Positions 6,664 to 9,369 of a DNA stretch of 9,369 bases are shown one piece after another. How positions within the stretch are numbered: position 1 is the first letter of the stretch; every line of letters starts with the position of its first letter. Source of the DNA: Methylomonas sp. (GTDB lineage Bacteria > Pseudomonadota > Gammaproteobacteria > Methylococcales > Methylomonadaceae); contig JALSIU010000324.1 in assembly GCA_026989715.1 (NCBI GenBank), forward strand, positions 1-9,369. The letters run 5' to 3'. A model generated the notes under the pieces. The model did no database searches. It had not been told where the DNA came from and saw nothing but the letters and a program-made list of their open reading frames with translations. The translations under genes were made by a program, and so were the position numbers.

Positions 6664-6794
6664 CATCCTACATCATTAAATTAACATTTTTGTAGGATGG
6701 GCTGTATAGCGCGTCTACTTTTTGGATATGTAATGAAACGTATCAAGCTTACATAGAGTGATGGGTTTCGCAAAAAGATGCTCTACCCATCCCA
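6664..6794. repeat. Nested inverted-repeat intergenic element
   Basis: Three nested pairings fill the space between two convergent genes: CATCCTACA (6664-6672) with TGTAGGATG (6691-6699); GATGGGT (6760-6766) with ACCCATC (6785-6791); and GGATGGG (6695-6701) with CCCATCC (6786-6792). The GTAGGATGGG...CCCATCC pattern recalls repeated intergenic elements seen in many gammaproteobacteria. No T-run follows any stem, so it is not a classical intrinsic terminator, although it may protect or end the two converging transcripts. Copy number cannot be judged here. Confidence 0.5.
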
Positions 6795-6806
6795 CCGTTT
6801 TATAAT

Positions 6807-7589
6807 TTAAGATGCGGCAATACCGGCAATATTGTAGCCGCCATCAACATAGGTAATTTCGCCTGTGATGCCTGATGCTAAATCAGAGCAGAGGAAGGCA
6901 GAAACATTGCCGACTTCATCAATGGTTACATTTTTCTTTAAAGGGGCAGCATCTGCCGCTTTGCTCAGCATGGATTTGAAATTATTAATTCCGGCAGAGG
7001 CCAGTGTTTTAATGGGGCCGGCTGAGACGGCATTGACGCGTGTACCTTCTGCGCCTAAAGCCACCGCCATATAACGTACATTTGCTTCTAGGCTGGCTTT
7101 GGCAACCCCCATAACATTGTAATTTGGAATGGCGCGTTCTGCTCCTAAATAGCTTAGGGTTAGTAGTGAGCCATTGCGTCCCTGCATCATTTCACGCCCT
7201 GCACTGGCAAGTGCGGTAAAGCTGTATGAGCTAATATCGTGTGCAATTCTAAAGTTTTCGCGGGTGGTGGCTGCGACAAAATCGCCATCAAGTGCTTCTC
7301 TGGGTGCAAATGCAACCGAGTGTACGATACAGTCTAAGCCATCCCACTGTTTGCCCAATTCGGTAAAGACATTTTCGATTTGTGTGTCGCTACTGACATC
7401 ACACTCAATGGTGATATTGGAATCACATTCAGCGGCCATTTTTTCTACACGGCCTTGCAGTTTTTCATTTTGAAATGTAAAGGCAAGTTCAGCGCCTTCA
7501 CGGTGCATTGCTTTGGCAATGCCCCAAGCAATAGAACGATTGCTGGCTAAACCAACGATTAAAACACGTTTGCCTTGCATAAAACCCAT
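6807..7589 (-). CDS. fabI: Enoyl-[acyl-carrier-protein] reductase (NADH), FabI
   Basis: FabI reduces trans-2-enoyl-ACP to acyl-ACP, the last step of each fatty-acid elongation cycle, in the cytosol. The 260 aa align end to end with E. coli FabI (262 aa): MGFMQGKRVLIVGLASNRSI carries the N-terminal nucleotide-binding loop, followed by AMHREGAELAFTFQNEKL, AHDISSYSF and LTLSYLGAERAIPNYNVMG. The Y-x6-Y/x6-K pattern is intact with Y147, Y157 and K164 (E. coli Y146, Y156, K163), and SAGPIKTLA is present. Position 93 is Ala where E. coli has the triclosan-linked Gly93; Ala is normal in many FabI proteins. ATG 7589 is supported by GGAG (plus 7598-7601) 8 bases upstream. It follows the PilZ gene by 57 bases on the same strand and may be co-transcribed or use its own promoter in the gap. 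Confidence 0.97.
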   Translation of the reverse strand: MGFMQGKRVLIVGLASNRSIAWGIAKAMHREGAELAFTFQNEKLQGRVEKMAAECDSNITIECDVSSDTQIENVFTELGKQWDGLDCIVHSVAFAPREALDGDFVAATTRENFRIAHDISSYSFTALASAGREMMQGRNGSLLTLSYLGAERAIPNYNVMGVAKASLEANVRYMAVALGAEGTRVNAVSAGPIKTLASAGINNFKSMLSKAADAAPLKKNVTIDEVGNVSAFLCSDLASGITGEITYVDGGYNIAGIAAS

Positions 7590-7628
7590 TGTTGTTTCTC
7601 CGGTGAGTGGTTAAGGATTAATGGTGCA

Positions 7629-7637
7629 AGTATAACA
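7629..7637 (-). promoter_or_regulatory. Candidate extended -10 promoter for fabI
   Basis: On the minus strand TGTTATACT (plus 7637 to 7629) fits the extended -10 form TGnTATAAT with one mismatch. No good -35 is present at 17 bases, as is common for extended -10 promoters. Initiation near 7622 would give a leader of ~33 bases containing the GGAG site. This would let fabI, an essential gene, be expressed independently of the PilZ gene. Confidence 0.4.
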
Positions 7638-7646
7638 AATAAAAGC

Positions 7647-8438
7647 TTAGGTATCTTTTTGCTTACGAATTTCAGACCTTTCGGTTAATGCAAAAAATTG
7701 TTCTAGCTGTTTTTGTTCTTTGCTTGATTTGATTTCGCTGTAATAGCCACCAATGATTAGTTTAGTACGATTATTATGGTAAGGCTTGGCAAAACGCACG
7801 ATTAAATCAAAATGGATTTTTGAATGGTCTGGCAGTATCAGTATGCAATGGCTGAGTTGGTCGCCGCGTTGAATTCTAGCGATGGTATTGTCGATAATAA
7901 TACCGATTCCATGTCGAGAAATATCAATCACCGTGCCACCGACCGAAAATTGCGTGCGATTGGACGTGCCTTGAAATGTTAGTTTGTGCGTATTTAAGTG
8001 AATGCGTGGTGATTTGCGCCGTTGCGGGTAGTAGATGCGGCGTGGAAAGGGGGCTTTATAATAGCCCATTCCCTGTGCGTGCTCGGCTTTTAAGTTGCTT
8101 AAAGCAATTGATAAGTGGATATTGTTGAGGTAAGTGCTTAATTTGAGTTGTTTGCATTGCTGCAATAGTTGATTGCCGCTATCAGGCATTAGCTCATCGA
8201 GTATGATTATTTTTTTGTTTTCTTGTATATCAATAATACGGGAGTTATAGGTTTGCTCTGAACCCTCTAATTCAATCATGCATAAGCCGGAATCGCTCTC
8301 GATGGCCTTAAGAAGGCGTTGTATTTTTGCAGGTTCAGTTACAAAGTTTGGGTTGTCGCTTGTTTCCTGAATAAAATCAAAACTCTCTTCAGCCGGCTTT
8401 TTCTTGGAGAATATTTTTTTTATGGCGTTAATCATCAT
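7647..8438 (-). CDS. YcgR-like flagellar brake / c-di-GMP receptor with PilZ domain
   Basis: The 263-aa protein has two parts. Residues ~28-125 resemble the YcgR N-terminal (PilZN) domain: it opens with FVTEPAKIQRLLKAIESDS and continues as beta-strand-rich sequence. Residues ~138-252 are a PilZ domain with both c-di-GMP signatures, the RxxxR motif in QRRKSPRI (R141...R145) and the D/NxSxxG motif in DISRHGIG (D172, S174, G177). With all contact residues kept, it should bind c-di-GMP. In enterobacteria YcgR slows the flagellar motor; here no flagellar gene is in view, so the output is open. Two adjacent ATGs (8438, 8435) are possible and no clear ribosome site separates them. It lies 70 bases after the 122-aa gene and 57 bases before fabI on the same strand. 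Confidence 0.88.
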   Translation of the reverse strand: MMINAIKKIFSKKKPAEESFDFIQETSDNPNFVTEPAKIQRLLKAIESDSGLCMIELEGSEQTYNSRIIDIQENKKIIILDELMPDSGNQLLQQCKQLKLSTYLNNIHLSIALSNLKAEHAQGMGYYKAPFPRRIYYPQRRKSPRIHLNTHKLTFQGTSNRTQFSVGGTVIDISRHGIGIIIDNTIARIQRGDQLSHCILILPDHSKIHFDLIVRFAKPYHNNRTKLIIGGYYSEIKSSKEQKQLEQFFALTERSEIRKQKDT

Positions 8439-8508
8439 GTGATTCTATGCTCTGGAGAACTTGTCAAGGTAATGAGGTTACGAGATATTTAAGTCTTTAT
8501 CCTTAAAA

Positions 8509-8877
8509 TTAATGGGGACTATCTTCGGTATTTGCGTCGTTACTCGATGCCGTATGGTGCGTTTTGGGCAGGCTTAGGTTATTGCGTACCTCTAAGATAA
8601 ACTTTAAACCGATAGGCGATAAAATATCTTTGGGTAAGGATTCTAAGCTCAGTGCGGTCATCATGGCAGATTTTTGAAAGGGCGCGCATTTACGCATGAG
8701 CAACGAAAAAACAAATAACATTTCTTCTGCGGATACGTCATCGTTCTCTAGCATAAACTCTGCTATTTTCGTTATTTCTATATAAGCTTTGATTCTTTTT
8801 TTACGGCTCATAAAGCCGATAGATGGCATATTGCTGCGTAATTTTTCAAAAGCGGTGCTGGTCTTTTCTTCTGACAT
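8509..8877 (-). CDS. Unrecognised small soluble protein, 122 aa
   Basis: I do not recognise a family. The product is mostly helical by inspection: an N-terminal charged stretch (MSEEKTSTAFEKLRSN), a basic patch SRKKRIKAY, helices around EITKIAEFMLEN and AEEMLFVFSLLMRK, and a polar tail rich in T, S, N and D. It has one Cys and no signal peptide or membrane segment. ATG 8877 has only a distant AGGA about 13 bases upstream, so initiation is not strongly supported, although the frame has no better start. It is the first gene of the 122-aa, PilZ, fabI run on the minus strand and is divergent from the 51-aa membrane protein gene at 9006. A role with the PilZ receptor is possible by position only. 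Confidence 0.65.
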   Translation of the reverse strand: MSEEKTSTAFEKLRSNMPSIGFMSRKKRIKAYIEITKIAEFMLENDDVSAEEMLFVFSLLMRKCAPFQKSAMMTALSLESLPKDILSPIGLKFILEVRNNLSLPKTHHTASSNDANTEDSPH

Positions 8878-8925
8878 AGGGAAATTGTTTCCTAATTATA
8901 AACAATTAGTTTATTAGAGTGCGTA

Positions 8926-8953
8926 TTGTTGTTTGAATAAAGCAGAGTAAAAT
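8926..8953 (+). promoter_or_regulatory. Weak candidate promoter for the 51-aa gene
   Basis: TTGTTG (8926-8931) and TAAAAT (8948-8953, 5 of 6 to the -10 consensus) are 16 bases apart. Initiation near 8960 would give a ~45-base leader ahead of the ribosome site of the gene at 9006. The -35 is poor. Confidence 0.3.
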
Positions 8954-9005
8954 AGCCTGCAAATCAAAACTTATTTTTTAAAGCATATTTTAACAGGATA
9001 TTAAC

Positions 9006-9161
9006 ATGACTGAACTTAATAGAGATATTACAACAAGTGTTTTATTTATTGCAGGTGTTTGGGGCTTTATTTCAGGCCAGTTCATTATTTCAACTGTATT
9101 ATTTGCAGGCTCTACGGTTTTGAGTAATATCATGCCAAAATCCACAACTGAGAGCCTTTAA
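9006..9161 (+). CDS. Small membrane protein, 51 aa
   Basis: The frame reads MTELNRDITT, then a long hydrophobic region of about 30 residues (SVLFIAGVWGFISGQF followed by IISTVLFAGSTVLS), then a short polar end NIMPKSTTESL. The hydrophobic part could be one long helix or a hairpin of two short ones divided at SGQ. AGGA at 8995-8998 lies 7 bases before ATG, a good ribosome site, which supports real translation. I do not recognise the family. It stands alone on the plus strand, divergent from the 122-aa gene, and is followed by ~140 structured non-coding bases and a strong terminator, so it is probably monocistronic. Small membrane proteins of this size often act as regulators or accessory subunits of larger complexes, but no partner can be named here. 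Confidence 0.65.
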   Translation: MTELNRDITTSVLFIAGVWGFISGQFIISTVLFAGSTVLSNIMPKSTTESL

Positions 9162-9182
9162 TTGTTATTCTTATTAATGATG

Positions 9183-9202
9183 TTGTATAGAACGCTATAC
9201 AA
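9183..9202 (+). repeat. Short perfect hairpin after the 51-aa gene
   Basis: TTGTATAG (9183-9190) and CTATACAA (9195-9202) pair perfectly around an AACG loop, 21 bases past the stop codon. There is no following T-run, so it is not an intrinsic terminator in this orientation. It may be a 3' UTR structure, or a site overlapping a weak promoter for the RNA candidate downstream. Confidence 0.4.
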
Positions 9203-9204
9203 AA

Positions 9205-9342
9205 ACCAATCGCTTGCAAACTAACGGCTTTAGCCGATGCCTTGCATTAGCCCATATTTTTAACCTCCTAGTGTTATTAGAGTAAATGATTACTCACATT
9301 TGTGCCTCCTTTATCTTGTATGGATATAGGGGGCTTTTTTTT
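9205..9342 (+). ncRNA. Candidate small RNA or structured 3' UTR with CCTCCT motif
   Basis: Between the 51-aa gene and the terminator are a tight hairpin (CGGCT TT AGCCG, 9225-9236), an AT-rich single-stranded stretch carrying CCTCCT (9264-9269), a second hairpin (GAGTAA ATGA TTACTC, 9280-9295) and then the terminator stem, which opens with another CCTCC. Hairpin, open CCTCCT, hairpin, terminator is a layout seen in small RNAs that pair with Shine-Dalgarno sequences. A weak TTGTTA...TATAGA promoter (9162-9167, 9186-9191, 18-base spacer) could start it near 9197. It may equally be just the 3' UTR of the 51-aa gene. Confidence 0.3.
9304..9342 (+). terminator. Strong intrinsic terminator
   Basis: GCCTCC (9304-9309) pairs with GGGGGC (9329-9334), including one G-T pair. 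The stem extends inward through TTTATC/GATATA with one mismatch and is followed directly by eight T (9335-9342). It ends plus-strand transcription from the 51-aa gene or from a small RNA. Confidence 0.88.
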
Positions 9343-9356
9343 GCTTAATTTTAAGC
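9343..9356. repeat. Short palindrome at the right edge
   Basis: GCTTAATTTTAAGC reads as GCTTAA and TTAAGC around TT, just past the T-run. It may belong to the control region of a gene beyond the window. Nothing else is visible in the last bases. Confidence 0.3.
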
Positions 9357-9369
9357 ATGGTAGGTCATT

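Noticed and set aside
7310..7320. Ala93 of FabI as a triclosan-resistance change
   Set aside because: Gly93 changes matter in E. coli, but Ala at this position is usual in other FabI proteins, so no resistance claim is justified.
8442..8467. TTGACA and TAGAAT on the minus strand before the PilZ gene
   Set aside because: The hexamers are individually good, but the 14-base spacer is too short and the transcript would be nearly leaderless.
9240..9273. Perfect AGGAGG followed by ATG on the minus strand
   Set aside because: The ATG is followed by a stop after one more codon, and nearby frames also close within a few codons, so no minus-strand gene starts here.

Overview
The window looks like chromosomal DNA of a moderately AT-rich gammaproteobacterium. 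The E. coli-type FabI and the YcgR/PilZ family protein point that way. The gene set would suit a Methylococcales-like or sulfur-oxidising lineage, but nothing in the sequence proves the genus. Nearly all genes lie on the minus strand; two are on the plus strand.

Left edge (1-1112): the first 129 codons of a type I restriction-modification methyltransferase (HsdM) run leftwards out of the window. About 20 bases ahead of its start codon is a ~100-bp nested inverted repeat that resembles a MITE and appears to supply the hsdM promoter. The next ~600 bases carry no intact gene. They hold the truncated 3' end of a yoeB-type toxin gene and possibly another gene remnant. Accessory DNA next to restriction genes is often decayed in this way.

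Centre (1025-5524): a two-gene minus-strand unit. It encodes a Mo-bis-PGD oxidoreductase of the assimilatory/periplasmic nitrate reductase clade (Cys Mo ligand, one N-terminal [4Fe-4S], no Tat signal), then a 635-aa fusion of a DmsB-like four-cluster ferredoxin and a DmsC-like quinol-binding membrane anchor. Together they look like a quinol-linked, cytoplasm-facing reductase, most likely for nitrate. Upstream on the same strand is a 36-aa one-helix membrane protein that ends in a perfect intrinsic terminator. A symmetric dyad between this terminator and the oxidoreductase gene is a candidate operator.

Right half (5732-9369): a plus-strand gene for an unrecognised exported, C-terminally anchored protein; a nested inverted-repeat intergenic element; then three minus-strand genes in a row: an unknown 122-aa helical protein, a YcgR-like c-di-GMP receptor (PilZ) and enoyl-ACP reductase FabI. 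fabI probably also has its own extended -10 promoter. At the right end a 51-aa plus-strand membrane protein is followed by ~180 non-coding bases. These contain hairpins, a single-stranded CCTCCT motif and a strong terminator, so they form either a structured 3' UTR or a small RNA.

The most noteworthy system is the Nas-like catalytic subunit paired with a fused DmsB-DmsC membrane partner. It differs from the soluble ferredoxin- or NADH-dependent textbook assimilatory enzyme. The short genes, the MITE-borne promoter and the CCTCCT RNA candidate are secondary points of interest.
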